From Viridibacterium sp047600765 (GTDB lineage Bacteria; Pseudomonadota; Gammaproteobacteria; Burkholderiales; Rhodocyclaceae): 64,000 nucleotides of DNA. Positions 1 through 8,347 of the stretch are shown piece by piece. The notes beneath the pieces were generated by a model that was not told the origin of the DNA, searched no databases, and saw only the letters and a list, made by a program, of their open reading frames with translations. The DNA is taken from the NCBI GenBank assembly GCA_047600765.1, contig JASGKF010000002.1:1798001-1862000 (forward strand), in the 5' to 3' direction. Position 1 is the stretch's first letter, and every line of letters starts with the position of its first letter. The position numbers and the translations under genes were made by a program.

Positions 1-1475
1 GAGACGAAGGTCATCGAGGTCTTGAGGCCGCCGGCGAAGGCGCCGAACATGGGGCGGTAGTGCACGGGTTGCGGTGTGGGAATGGAGGCGTTGGCGTCGC
101 CCATCGCGGCGGCAGCGATCATGCCGCCCTTGAGGATGGTGGTGGGTTTGACGCCGAAGAAGGCGGGGCGCCACAGCACGAGGTCGGCGAGCTTGCCGAC
201 TTCGACCGAGCCGACGACGTGGGCGATGCCGTGGGCAATCGCGGGGTTGATGGTGTACTTGGCGATGTAGCGCTTGGCGCGGTAGTTGTCGTTGCGCGCA
301 CCGTCGCCTTTCAGCGCGCCACGCTGGGTCTTCATCTTGTGGGCGGTCTGCCAAGTGCGGATGATGACTTCGCCGACGCGGCCCATGGCTTGCGAGTCGC
401 TGGAGAACATCGAGAGGGCGCCGATGTCGTGCAGGATGTCTTCGGCGGCGATGGTCTCGCGACGGATGCGCGATTCGGCGAAGGCGACGTCTTCAGCGAT
501 GCTGGGGTCGAGGTGGTGGCAGACCATCAGCATGTCGAGGTGTTCGTCGATGGTGTTGATGGTGTAGGGGCGCGTGGGGTTGGTGGAGCTGGGCAGCACG
601 TTTTTGAGGCCGGCGAGCTTGACGATGTCCGGCGCGTGACCGCCACCGGCGCCTTCGGTGTGGAAGGTGTGGATGGTGCGGCCCTTGAAGGCGGCGGCGG
701 TGTCTTCGACGAAGCCGGATTCGTTGAGCGTGTCGGAGTGGATGGCGACCTGCACGTCCATCTCTTCGGCCACAGTGAGGCAGTTGTCGATGGCGGCGGG
801 TGTGGTGCCCCAGTCCTCGTGCAGCTTCAAGCCGATGACTCCGGCATCGACCTGCTCGCGGATCGGGTCAGGCAGGCTGACGTTGCCCTTGCCGAGGAAG
901 CCGAGGTTCATGGGGAAGGCATCCGCCGCGCTGAGCATGCTGGCGATGTGCCAGGGGCCGGGCGTGCAGGTGGTGGCGTAGGTGCCCGTCGCGGGGCCGG
1001 TGCCGCCACCGATCATGGTGGTGACGCCGCTCATTAATGCTTCGTCGATCTGCTGCGGGCAGATGAAGTGGATGTGGGTGTCGATGCCGCCAGCGGTGAT
1101 GATCATGCCTTCGCCGGCGATGACTTCGGTCGCTGCACCGATGGCGATGGTGACGCCCGGTTGCACGTCGGGGTTGCCGGCCTTGCCGATGCCGCTGATG
1201 AAGCCGCCCTTGATGCCGATGTCGGCCTTGACGATGCCCCAGTGGTCGATGATCAGCGCGTTGGTGATGACGGTGTCTGCCACATCCTTGGCGGGACGCT
1301 GGCTCTGGCCCATGCCGTCGCGGATGACCTTGCCGCCGCCGAACTTCACTTCTTCGCCGAGGATGGTGAAGTCCTTCTCGACTTCGATGACGAGCTCGGT
1401 GTCGGCGAGGCGCAGGCGGTCACCGACGGTGGGGCCGAACATTTCCGCGTAGGCGCGGCGGGAGATATTTGCCAT
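1..1475 (-). CDS. ureC: Urease subunit alpha (partial, C-terminus off the left edge)
   Basis: Catalytic subunit of nickel urease, hydrolysing urea to ammonia and carbamate in the cytoplasm. The ATG at 1475 opens with MANISRRAYAEMFGPTVGD, the usual UreC start, and about 491 of the roughly 567 expected codons lie in the window. The nickel-bridging carbamylated lysine is visible in GLKLHEDWG, with metal-ligand histidines in the THIHF motif. The reading frame is intact. It starts 2 bases after the ureB stop, so it is translated as part of ureD-A-J-B-C. The missing piece is the C-terminal domain and presumably ureE-F-G beyond the window. Identification is secure. Confidence 0.97.
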   Translation of the reverse strand, partial: MANISRRAYAEMFGPTVGDRLRLADTELVIEVEKDFTILGEEVKFGGGKVIRDGMGQSQRPAKDVADTVITNALIIDHWGIVKADIGIKGGFISGIGKAGNPDVQPGVTIAIGAATEVIAGEGMIITAGGIDTHIHFICPQQIDEALMSGVTTMIGGGTGPATGTYATTCTPGPWHIASMLSAADAFPMNLGFLGKGNVSLPDPIREQVDAGVIGLKLHEDWGTTPAAIDNCLTVAEEMDVQVAIHSDTLNESGFVEDTAAAFKGRTIHTFHTEGAGGGHAPDIVKLAGLKNVLPSSTNPTRPYTINTIDEHLDMLMVCHHLDPSIAEDVAFAESRIRRETIAAEDILHDIGALSMFSSDSQAMGRVGEVIIRTWQTAHKMKTQRGALKGDGARNDNYRAKRYIAKYTINPAIAHGIAHVVGSVEVGKLADLVLWRPAFFGVKPTTILKGGMIAAAAMGDANASIPTPQPVHYRPMFGAFAGGLKTSMTFV

Positions 1476-1477
1476 GA

Positions 1478-1783
1478 TCAGAGCGCTCCTTGCACGAGGC
1501 CGCGGAAGCCATACACCTTGCGGTCGCCCGCGTAATCCACCAGCTCCACCGTGCGGCTCTGGCCGGGCTCGAAGCGCACTGCCGTGCCGCTGGCGATGTT
1601 GAGTCGCATGCCGTGCGCGGCCTTGCGATCGAAGTCCAGCGCGGCGTTGGTTTCGGCAAAGTGGTAGTGCGAGCCGACCTGGATGGGGCGGTCGCCGGTG
1701 TTCTTCACTTCCAGCGTGAGCGTGCGGCGGCCGACGTTGAGGGCGTGATCGCCGTCGTCGACGAGGAGTTCTCCGGGGATCAT
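1478..1783 (-). CDS. ureB: Urease subunit beta
   Basis: Small structural subunit of the urease trimer-of-heterotrimers. The protein is 101 residues, normal for a separate UreB, and opens with MIPGELLVDDGDHALNVGR. It carries the conserved core IQVGSHYHFAETNAALDFDR followed by GMRLNIASGTAVRFEPGQ. The gene lies between ureJ (11 bases upstream) and ureC (2 bases downstream), so the three-gene urease layout typical of proteobacteria (separate A, B and C) is present, with ureJ inserted between A and B. No anomaly is visible. Confidence 0.97.
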   Translation of the reverse strand: MIPGELLVDDGDHALNVGRRTLTLEVKNTGDRPIQVGSHYHFAETNAALDFDRKAAHGMRLNIASGTAVRFEPGQSRTVELVDYAGDRKVYGFRGLVQGAL

Positions 1784-1794
1784 GGCGTTACTCC

Positions 1795-2373
1795 TCAGAA
1801 TGCCAGCAGGCTGGCGCCGAACAGGGCGACGCCGATGCCGGCGATGCGCGGCAGCCAGACGTGGCGGTCAAGAACGAAGCGGCCCAGTGCCATGCCGGTG
1901 AGGTGCAGGATCAGGGTGCCGAGCACCATGCCGGAGAGCGCGGCGGCGGCTTGTTCAGCAGGCAGCTCGCTGCCGTGAGCGACGCCGTGGAAGATGGCGA
2001 AGGCACCGACCAGCGCGGCACCAGCGGCGACGGGCATCTTCACGCGCGTGGCGACGAGCAGGCCCAGCACGACCAGCGAGGCGGCGATGACGGGTTCGAC
2101 GAAGGGCAGTTCAAGGCCACCGAAGCTGGCGAGACCGCCGATGAGCAGCAAGCCGGCGAAAGCAGCGGGCACGGCCCACAGCATGCGGCCCTTGTCGTGG
2201 AAGCTCAGGGTGCTCCACACACCGACAGCGATCATCGCGGCCATGTGGTCGAGGCCGGTGAAGGGATGCGTGAAGCCTTCCATGAAGCCGTGGTGGGCGC
2301 CGGCATCGCCGCCGGTGTGGGCGAGTGCGAGGGTCGGGAGCAGAGCTGCGAGTGCGAGAAGGATGCGTTGCAT
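1795..2373 (-). CDS. ureJ: HupE/UreJ family nickel permease-like protein
   Basis: Predicted six-helix membrane protein of the HupE/UreJ family, 192 residues, starting with a cleavable-looking signal (MQRILLALAALLPTLALAHT). The family motif HPFTGLDHMAAM lies near residue 35, and a second histidine-containing motif FHGVAHGSE lies near residue 130. These motifs are associated with Ni2+ handling in characterised homologues. Its position inside the urease operon between ureA and ureB fits a role in supplying nickel for urease maturation. Transport activity is inferred from the family. Confidence 0.9.
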   Translation of the reverse strand: MQRILLALAALLPTLALAHTGGDAGAHHGFMEGFTHPFTGLDHMAAMIAVGVWSTLSFHDKGRMLWAVPAAFAGLLLIGGLASFGGLELPFVEPVIAASLVVLGLLVATRVKMPVAAGAALVGAFAIFHGVAHGSELPAEQAAAALSGMVLGTLILHLTGMALGRFVLDRHVWLPRIAGIGVALFGASLLAF

Positions 2374-2395
2374 GAAGGATCTCCGGAGCAGTGTC

Positions 2396-2698
2396 TTAAA
2401 CGATTGGGTGATGGACTGTGACCAGCTTCGTTCCGTCCGGGAACGTTGCTTCCACCTGAATTTCGGGAATCAGTTCGGCGATGCCGTCCATGACGTCGGC
2501 ACGCGAGAGCAGGGTGGTGCCGTAGTGCATGAGCTCGGCCACCGTCCTGCCATCGCGTGCGCCTTCCATGATGGCGGCGGTGATGAAGGCGATGGCTTCG
2601 GGGTAGTTGAGCTTGAGGCCGCGTGCCTTGCGGCGTTCGGCCAGCAGGGCTGCGGTGAAGATCAGCAGCTTGTCCTTCTCGCGGGGGGTGAGTTCCAT
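2396..2698 (-). CDS. ureA: Urease subunit gamma
   Basis: Gamma subunit of urease, 100 residues, the standard length. It starts MELTPREKDKLLIFTAALLA and contains the conserved LNYPEAIAFITAAIMEGARDG block and the C-terminal PDGTKLVTVHHPI. It follows ureD with only 4 bases between them and precedes ureJ by 22 bases, so it is cotranscribed. Function is structural, assembling with UreB and UreC. The call rests on clear full-length family similarity. Confidence 0.97.
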   Translation of the reverse strand: MELTPREKDKLLIFTAALLAERRKARGLKLNYPEAIAFITAAIMEGARDGRTVAELMHYGTTLLSRADVMDGIAELIPEIQVEATFPDGTKLVTVHHPIV

Positions 2699-2702
2699 TG
2701 GC

Positions 2703-3566
2703 TCAGGTTCTCCAGATGCGCGGTTTTACAACAGCGCGTTGCAAGACATGCGGGCGGGCGATAGCCCACACCGCTTCGAAGTATTGTCGCGCGGCTTCAC
2801 CGGAGTGTGACAGCACACGCACGAGGGTGACATGGGGCAGGGCGGATATGCCGCATTGCACGCCGGGTATTGCCAGGGCACGCAAAGCTTCCAGCAGCGC
2901 TGCGTCGGGTGTGATGCCGGCCAGCCACATCGTGCCCGTGACGGTGTGACCGCTGAGTGCGACCGGGGAGTTCATGGCGTCGTCGCTGCCTTGCAAGTGC
3001 ATGGCTTCCTGCCACAGCGGTGTGCCATCCGGTCGCTGCAGGCGGATGCGTTGGCGGAAGCTGCCTTGCTTGAAGGATTCACCGCTGGCTGTACGGCCTA
3101 GGCACAGGATGTCCCAGCCGATGCAGCGTGCACCTTCGGCGAGAGTGACGGTGGTGGCGGACTGCGCATGTGCGCGGTCGTAGACGATGACTTCCTGCGG
3201 CAGCCATTCGAGTACGGCTTGCGGGTCCAGCGTGAGCTGGATGTGCTGTGTGGCGAGCGGGCCGAGGCTCTTGTACCACTTGCCTGCGCCGGGGGTGGTG
3301 AGCTGGGCGTGGGCGCCGGTGTTGACGGCCAGTGCGATCTGTAGCTGGTCGCCGCCTGCGATGCCGGCGGGTGGATGCAGCATGAGGATCTGGCAGACCG
3401 CGTCGCCTTCGGGGTGCAGGGCTTTCTGCACGCGCAGCGGGCCCTTGTGCAGGTTGTGGGCAAGGACGCTGCGTTGCTCCCGCTTCTCGACGCGCAGGCT
3501 CAGGGAGGCTTGCCAGCCGTGGCTGGCAGTCTGCGTGAACGAGTCGGGGGGGAGCGGGGCGTTCAT
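2703..3566 (-). CDS. ureD: Urease accessory protein UreD
   Basis: Urease maturation chaperone that binds apo-urease and helps UreF, UreG and UreE deliver nickel and CO2. The protein is 287 residues, normal for UreD. Typical segments include MLHPPAGIAGGDQLQIALAV near residue 64 and TPGAGKWYKS near 91. No Shine-Dalgarno stands out before the ATG at 3566. It is the first urease gene after urtE, separated by a 199-base spacer that holds a large inverted repeat, so urease expression may be tuned separately from urea transport. Confidence 0.94.
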   Translation of the reverse strand: MNAPLPPDSFTQTASHGWQASLSLRVEKREQRSVLAHNLHKGPLRVQKALHPEGDAVCQILMLHPPAGIAGGDQLQIALAVNTGAHAQLTTPGAGKWYKSLGPLATQHIQLTLDPQAVLEWLPQEVIVYDRAHAQSATTVTLAEGARCIGWDILCLGRTASGESFKQGSFRQRIRLQRPDGTPLWQEAMHLQGSDDAMNSPVALSGHTVTGTMWLAGITPDAALLEALRALAIPGVQCGISALPHVTLVRVLSHSGEAARQYFEAVWAIARPHVLQRAVVKPRIWRT

Positions 3567-3618
3567 GGTTGGTGATTATGCCGCTTGCGGTATGGCTTGC
3601 GTGTTGTGCGGCGGTTTG

Positions 3619-3739
3619 CCCTCTCCCGGCCCTGACGGGCCACCCTCTCCCAGGCTTGGGAGAGGGAACTGCAAAGCGTGCCCCGGTTGTGCCCTCTCCC
3701 GCTTGCGGGAGAGGGTGGCCCGTCAGGGCCGGGAGAGGG
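3619..3739. repeat. Large inverted repeat (REP-like) between urtE and ureD
   Basis: Two perfectly complementary 33-base arms lie at 3619-3651 and 3707-3739. Each arm itself ends in CCCTCTCCC/GGGAGAGGG units that form smaller hairpins (3643-3666 and 3692-3715). The whole element can fold as one long cruciform or as two tandem stem-loops. The CCCTCTCCC...GGGAGAGGG type is a dispersed intergenic repeat in many proteobacteria, and related fragments occur at 8230-8321. It fills most of the gene-free spacer and has no coding potential. Confidence 0.9.
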
Positions 3740-3765
3740 AAGCTGGGATGGTCAAAGACTAAGCC

Positions 3766-4458
3766 TCAGATCGCCACCAGACTCTTCACATTCTCCGCCT
3801 GCATCTCGCTACCGGGGCCGGCCTTGACGACTTCCCCGCGCGCCATGACGGCGTACTGGTCGGCCAGCGACTCGGCGAAGTCGTAGTACTGCTCGACGAG
3901 CAGGATGGCCATTTCGCCGCCTTCGGCGAGCTTGCGGATGGCCGAGCCGATGTCCTTGATGATCGAGGGCTGGATGCCTTCGGTGGGCTCGTCGAGGATC
4001 AGAACCTTGGGGCGCATTGTCAGCGCGCGGCCGATGGCGAGTTGTTGTTGCTGACCGCCGGAGAGGTCGCCGCCACGACGGCCGAGCATGTCCTTGAGCA
4101 CAGGGAACATCTCGAAGATGTAGGACGGTACGCCGCGCGAAGCCTTGCCGTTGGCGAGGCCCATGAGCAGGTTCTCTTCAACCGTGAGGCGCGGGAAGAT
4201 CTCGCGGCCCTGCGGCACGTAGGCCATGCCCAGTGCAGCGCGGTTGTAGGCGGCCATCTTGGTGATGTCCTTGCCGTCGAAATTTACCGAGCCCTTGGCG
4301 ACGGGCAGCAGGCCCATCAGGCATTTGAGCAGGGTGGTTTTGCCGACGCCGTTACGGCCGAGCAGTGTGGTGACTTCGCCTTGCTTGAGCGAGAGCGACA
4401 CGCCACGCAGCGTGTGGCTGCCGCCGTAGTATTGATTGAGGTTTTCTACTGTCAGCAT
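3766..4458 (-). CDS. urtE: Urea ABC transporter ATP-binding protein UrtE
   Basis: One of two ATPases of the branched-chain-type urea ABC importer. The protein is 230 residues. Walker A is GRNGVGKTTLLK near residue 34, the ABC signature is LSGGQQQQLAIGR near 137, and Walker B is VLILDEPTEGI near 157; the EGI that follows the catalytic glutamate is typical of LivF/UrtE proteins. It is the last transporter gene, separated from urtD by a strong hairpin at 4478-4511. It works on the cytoplasmic face with UrtD, UrtB and UrtC. Confidence 0.95.
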   Translation of the reverse strand: MLTVENLNQYYGGSHTLRGVSLSLKQGEVTTLLGRNGVGKTTLLKCLMGLLPVAKGSVNFDGKDITKMAAYNRAALGMAYVPQGREIFPRLTVEENLLMGLANGKASRGVPSYIFEMFPVLKDMLGRRGGDLSGGQQQQLAIGRALTMRPKVLILDEPTEGIQPSIIKDIGSAIRKLAEGGEMAILLVEQYYDFAESLADQYAVMARGEVVKAGPGSEMQAENVKSLVAI

Positions 4459-4477
4459 GTCTTTGCCTTCGAAAATT

Positions 4478-4511
4478 CTGCAGGGTGGGCGAGCTGTCGC
4501 CCACCCTGCAG
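4478..4511 (-). terminator. Strong hairpin between urtD and urtE (attenuator or terminator candidate)
   Basis: A perfect 15-base inverted repeat (CTGCAGGGTGGGCGA at 4478-4492 and its complement at 4497-4511) with a 4-base loop. Read on the minus strand it is followed by AATTTTC, a weak U-tract, so it may terminate part of the transcripts before urtE or protect the upstream message from 3' exonucleases. Partial attenuation is favoured because urtE and ure genes continue on the same strand. Confidence 0.65.
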
Positions 4512-4551
4512 CCGCTTCCCTCCCCAGGGAACCCGATTGTCAGTGACCGAC

Positions 4552-5415
4552 TCAGCGGCCAAGATAAACCTCGATCACGCGCTCATCGTTCTGCACCTGC
4601 TCCAGCGAGCCTTCGGACAGCACGCTGCCTTCGTGCAGGCAGGTGACCTTGCGGCCGCCGGAAATCTGCTTGATGAAGTCCATGTCGTGTTCGACGACGA
4701 TCAGTGTGTACTCGCCAGCAAGCGACAGGAACAGCTCGCCGCTGCGTTCGGTTTCTTCGTCGGTCATGCCGGCAGCTGGTTCGTCGAGCAGCAGCACGAC
4801 GGGTTCCTGCATCAGCAGCATGCCGATTTCCAGCCACTGCTTCTGACCGTGCGAGAGCAGGCCGGAGGGGCGATGGGCTTGGTCCTGCAGGCGGATGAGT
4901 TCCAGCGTCTTGTTGATGTTGTCGCGCTGCTGGCCGCTGAGCTTGGCGCGCAGGCTGGTCCAGATGCCCTTGTCCATCTTCATCGCGAGTTCGAGGTTCT
5001 CGAACACGCTGAGCTGTTCGAACACGGTCGGCTTCTGGAATTTGCGGCCGATGCCGGCGTGGGCGATCTGCGCTTCGTTGAGTTTGGTGAGGTCGATGGT
5101 CTGACCGAAGAAGGCTTTGCCGGAATCGGGACGCGTCTTGCCGGTGATGACGTCCATCATGGTCGTCTTGCCGGCGCCGTTGGGGCCGATGATGGAGCGC
5201 AGCTCGCCCTTGTCGATGTTGAGGTTGAGCTTGTTGATGGCGCGGAAGCCATCAAAGGTCACAACGATATCTTCGAGATAGAGGATGACGCCGTGCGTGG
5301 TGTCGAGCTGTGTGCTGTTGACCGGGCGGCCTGCGCCGATCGAGCTGGGCTGCATGCCGGCGTCGCCGCCGATGCCGCTGCCGTGCGTGGCTTCTTTAGT
5401 GGTAGCGGCGTTCAT
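4552..5415 (-). CDS. urtD: Urea ABC transporter ATP-binding protein UrtD
   Basis: LivG-like ATPase of the urea importer, 287 residues. About 35 poorly conserved residues precede the ABC core. Walker A is GPNGAGKTTMMD, the signature is LSHGQKQWLEIGM and Walker B is VVLLLDEPAAGMTDEE. Its ATG overlaps the urtC stop by 4 bases, showing translational coupling. UrtD and UrtE form the ATPase pair energising uptake of urea collected by UrtA. The first in-frame ATG at 5415 is used; a later start would remove part of the N-terminal extension but not the core. Confidence 0.95.
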   Translation of the reverse strand: MNAATTKEATHGSGIGGDAGMQPSSIGAGRPVNSTQLDTTHGVILYLEDIVVTFDGFRAINKLNLNIDKGELRSIIGPNGAGKTTMMDVITGKTRPDSGKAFFGQTIDLTKLNEAQIAHAGIGRKFQKPTVFEQLSVFENLELAMKMDKGIWTSLRAKLSGQQRDNINKTLELIRLQDQAHRPSGLLSHGQKQWLEIGMLLMQEPVVLLLDEPAAGMTDEETERSGELFLSLAGEYTLIVVEHDMDFIKQISGGRKVTCLHEGSVLSEGSLEQVQNDERVIEVYLGR

Positions 5416-6524
5416 GCCGAACCCTCCCGTTTGCCGAAGCGGCTGGTCAGTTGTGCCTTGAGGCCGATGACGCCCTTGGGCATGTACAGCGTGACAAGCA
5501 CGAAGATGAGGCCGAGGAAGTACAACCAGTACTCGGGGAAGGCTACGGTGAACCAGCTCTTCACGCCGTTGATGAGGCCCGCACCGATGAGCGGCCCGAC
5601 CAGGGTGCCGCGTCCGCCGACGGCGACCCAGATGGCGATCTCGATGGAGTTGGCGGGCGACATTTCACCGGGGTTGATGATGCCCACCTGCGGCACGAAC
5701 AGCGCACCGGCGATGCCGCAGATGACGGCGGAGACGGTCCAGATGAAGAGCTTGTAGGGCAGCGGGTTGTAGCCGGAGAACATGGTGCGCGATTCGGCAT
5801 CGCGGATGGCGGCGAGCACGCGGCCGAGCTTGCTGGTGACGATGTAGCGACCCAGCAGCAGGAAGCCGATGAGCAGTGCGGCAGTCAGCGCGAACATGAC
5901 GATGCGTGTTTCGGGCGATGCGACGTGGAAGCCGAGGATGCGCTTGAAGTCGGTGAAGCCGTTGTTGCCGCCGAAGCCCGTCTCGTTGCGGAAGAACAGC
6001 AGCATCGCAGCGAAGGTCATGGCCTGCGTGATGATCGAGAAATACACACCCTTGATCCGCGAGCGGAAGGCGAAGAAGCCGAAGATGAAGGCGATCAGGC
6101 CCGGCACGACGAGGATCAGCAGCAGGGTGTAGAGGAAGCTGTCGGTGCCGTTCCAGTACCAGGGCAACTCCTTCCAGTTGAGGAAGACCATGAAGTCGGG
6201 CAGGTCGCTCTTGTAGTTGCCGTCGCGGCCGATGGCGCGCATCAGGTACATGCCCATGGCGTAGCCGCCGAGGGCGAAGAAGAGGCCGTGGCCGAGCGAC
6301 AGGATGCCGGTGTAGCCCCATACGAGGTCCATCGCCAGCGCGACGATGGCGTAGCACATGATCTTTGCGATCAGGCTGACCCAGTAGGTCGAGAGGTGGA
6401 AGACACTGTCTTCGGGCACCGCGAGGTTGAGGATGGGCACCACCACCATCATGATGGCGGCGAAGATGCCCAGCAGGGTCCAGCCACGCGGGCCGAAGAG
6501 ACGTTCGACGAGTGTCTTGTTCAT
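5412..6524 (-). CDS. urtC: Urea ABC transporter permease UrtC
   Basis: LivM-like inner membrane permease of the urea transporter, 370 residues with about ten hydrophobic segments. Features typical of UrtC are DLVWGYTGILSLGHGLFFALGG-like sequence around residue 65 and the cytoplasmic loop GRYIVTSKLGRVLAAIRDAE that contacts the ATPases. The C-terminal KSWFTVAFPEYWLYFLGLIF is also characteristic. The gene follows urtB by 19 bases and overlaps urtD by 4. No defect is seen. Confidence 0.95.
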   Translation of the reverse strand: MNKTLVERLFGPRGWTLLGIFAAIMMVVVPILNLAVPEDSVFHLSTYWVSLIAKIMCYAIVALAMDLVWGYTGILSLGHGLFFALGGYAMGMYLMRAIGRDGNYKSDLPDFMVFLNWKELPWYWNGTDSFLYTLLLILVVPGLIAFIFGFFAFRSRIKGVYFSIITQAMTFAAMLLFFRNETGFGGNNGFTDFKRILGFHVASPETRIVMFALTAALLIGFLLLGRYIVTSKLGRVLAAIRDAESRTMFSGYNPLPYKLFIWTVSAVICGIAGALFVPQVGIINPGEMSPANSIEIAIWVAVGGRGTLVGPLIGAGLINGVKSWFTVAFPEYWLYFLGLIFVLVTLYMPKGVIGLKAQLTSRFGKREGSA

Positions 6525-6543
6525 GGTGTTCAGCTATCTACAC

Positions 6544-8184
6544 TCAGTTATCTACGAATCGACCCTTCACCGCGAAGATGCCCTGCGGGCGCTTCTGGAT
6601 GAAGATGATGATGAACACGAGGATGGCGATCTTGGCGAGCACGGCGCCTTGCCAGCCCTCCAGCAACTTGGCGAGGATGCCCAGGCCCATGGCGGCATAC
6701 ACGGTGCCGGCTAGCTGGCCGACGCCACCGAGCACGACGACCATGAAGGAGTCGATGATGTAGCTCTGGCCGAGGTCGGGGCCGACGTTGCCGACCTGTG
6801 ACAGCGCGCAGCCGGCGAGGCCCGCGATGCCCGAACCCAGCGCGAAGGCCATGGTGTCAACGCGTGGCGTTGCGACGCCGACGCAGCTGGCCATCTGGCG
6901 GTTCTGCGTCACGGCGCGGACGAAGAGGCCGAGGCGTGTTTTGGTGAGCAGCAGGGTCATGCCCAGCACCACGAGTGCGGCGAAGGCGATGATGGCGAGA
7001 CGGTTCCAGGGCAGGATGAGGTTGCTCATGACCTGGATGCCGCCCGACAGCCATTGCGGATTCTCGACCGGCACGTTCTGCGCGCCGAAGGTGGTGCGCA
7101 CGAGCTGGATCAGGATCAGGCTGATGCCCCAGGTGGCGAGCAGGGTTTCGAGTGCGCGGCCGTAGAGGTGACGGATCACGAGACGCTCCATCGCGACACC
7201 CACCAGCGCGGCGGCGAAGAAGGAGATCGGCAGGGCGATCAGCGGGTAGAACTCGAACAGGCCTGGTGCGTGGGCGCGGATGAGGTTCTGCGTCACGAAG
7301 GTGGCGTAGGCGCCGATCATGATCAGTTCGCCGTGCGCCATGTTGATGACGCCCATGAGGCCGTAGGTGATGGCGAGACCCAGTGCGGCGAGCAGCAGGA
7401 TGCTGCCGAGGCTGATGCCGGTGAAGATGCCGCCCAGCCATTCGCCGCGTGTCAGACGCGCGTTGATGGCGTTGATGGATTTCTGTGCTTCGACGCGCAG
7501 GGCTTCGTCGCTTTCCTTGAAGGTGTCACCCTCCTTGGCGAGCACTTCTTCGAGCAGGGGCTTGAGCGCGGCGTCGTCGGTCTCGCCCATTTTCTGGATG
7601 GCGGCGAGGCGCAGTGCGCGGTCCTTGCTCTGGATCTGGGCGATGGCCTGCGTCACCTGCAACAGCTTGAGGATGGTTGGATCCTTCTCCACGCTCAACG
7701 CTTTTTCGAGCAGGGGCAGGATGGCTTCGTTGGCGGAGGCCTGCAGCTTCTTGACGGCGTCGAGGCGAATCTCGCGGTCCGTCGAGGTGATGGCAAGCGA
7801 GGCGAGCGCGGCGTCCAGTGCAGCGCTGACGCGGTTGTTGGTGACCACGTCTTCGGCCGTCTCGGGCAGCGCGTCCAGCGTCTTGCCGGTGATGGCGTCG
7901 ATGATCTTGTCGCCGTCGATGATCAGCACCTGCTTGCCGTCGACGAGCTTGAGGGAATCGTTGGCGAGCGCCTGCAGTATGGGCAGGGCTTCGGGGTCGG
8001 CTGTGCCGGCGATGGTGTTGAGCGCTTCGACCTTGGCGTCGTTGTCTTCGCCAGCGAGCTTGAGAATCAGCTCGGCGGAAGGTTTGGCAAACGCTGCAGT
8101 GCCGAGGCAAAGCGCCATTGCACAGAGTGCTGCCTTGAGTGCCACCACAAAGATGCGGGCACGTGAGTCACGACCTGGAATCAT
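6544..8184 (-). CDS. urtB: Urea ABC transporter permease UrtB with N-terminal HEAT-like extension
   Basis: LivH-like permease of the urea transporter. From the chosen ATG at 8184 the protein is 546 residues: a signal-like leader ending LGTAAFAK, then about 190 residues of helical HEAT-like repeats (e.g. DREIRLDAVKKLQASANEAI), then the permease domain beginning near GGIFTGISLGSILLLAALG. The long periplasmic-side extension is normal for this UrtB subtype. A GTG/ATG further upstream (8292) would add residues that read through repeat DNA and is rejected. The start lacks a clear ribosome binding site, so it is the least certain part. Confidence 0.92.
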   Translation of the reverse strand: MIPGRDSRARIFVVALKAALCAMALCLGTAAFAKPSAELILKLAGEDNDAKVEALNTIAGTADPEALPILQALANDSLKLVDGKQVLIIDGDKIIDAITGKTLDALPETAEDVVTNNRVSAALDAALASLAITSTDREIRLDAVKKLQASANEAILPLLEKALSVEKDPTILKLLQVTQAIAQIQSKDRALRLAAIQKMGETDDAALKPLLEEVLAKEGDTFKESDEALRVEAQKSINAINARLTRGEWLGGIFTGISLGSILLLAALGLAITYGLMGVINMAHGELIMIGAYATFVTQNLIRAHAPGLFEFYPLIALPISFFAAALVGVAMERLVIRHLYGRALETLLATWGISLILIQLVRTTFGAQNVPVENPQWLSGGIQVMSNLILPWNRLAIIAFAALVVLGMTLLLTKTRLGLFVRAVTQNRQMASCVGVATPRVDTMAFALGSGIAGLAGCALSQVGNVGPDLGQSYIIDSFMVVVLGGVGQLAGTVYAAMGLGILAKLLEGWQGAVLAKIAILVFIIIFIQKRPQGIFAVKGRFVDN

Positions 8185-8229
8185 GATGTTGTTCAGACTT
8201 GTTCGCTGCCAGACCTGCGCACCTCTGCA

Positions 8230-8321
8230 GCTGGCCGGGAGAGGGCAGCTTGCGCCACCCGTCTCGTCATTCACGCTGCCGGGCTTCTCCATGCCCCTCC
8301 CCTGCAGGGCAGGAGAGGGGA
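8230..8321. repeat. Repeat fragments and hairpin between urtA and urtB
   Basis: The urtA-urtB spacer contains GGCCGGGAGAGGGCAGCTTGCG (split: GGCCGGGAGAGGG then CAGCTTGCG) around 8233-8255 and an imperfect palindrome CCCCTCCCCTGCAGGG/CAGGAGAGGGG at 8294-8320. Both resemble the CCCTCTCCC-type repeat downstream of urtE. A stable stem directly after a binding-protein gene is a common way to stabilise the binding-protein message and reduce read-through to permease genes. Confidence 0.6.
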
Positions 8322-8347
8322 GGAAAAACTCTGGCTAGAGTGACTGC

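Noticed and set aside
8185..8292. Longer N-terminus for UrtB
   Set aside because: The extra residues are encoded by intergenic repeat DNA and precede the signal-like leader.
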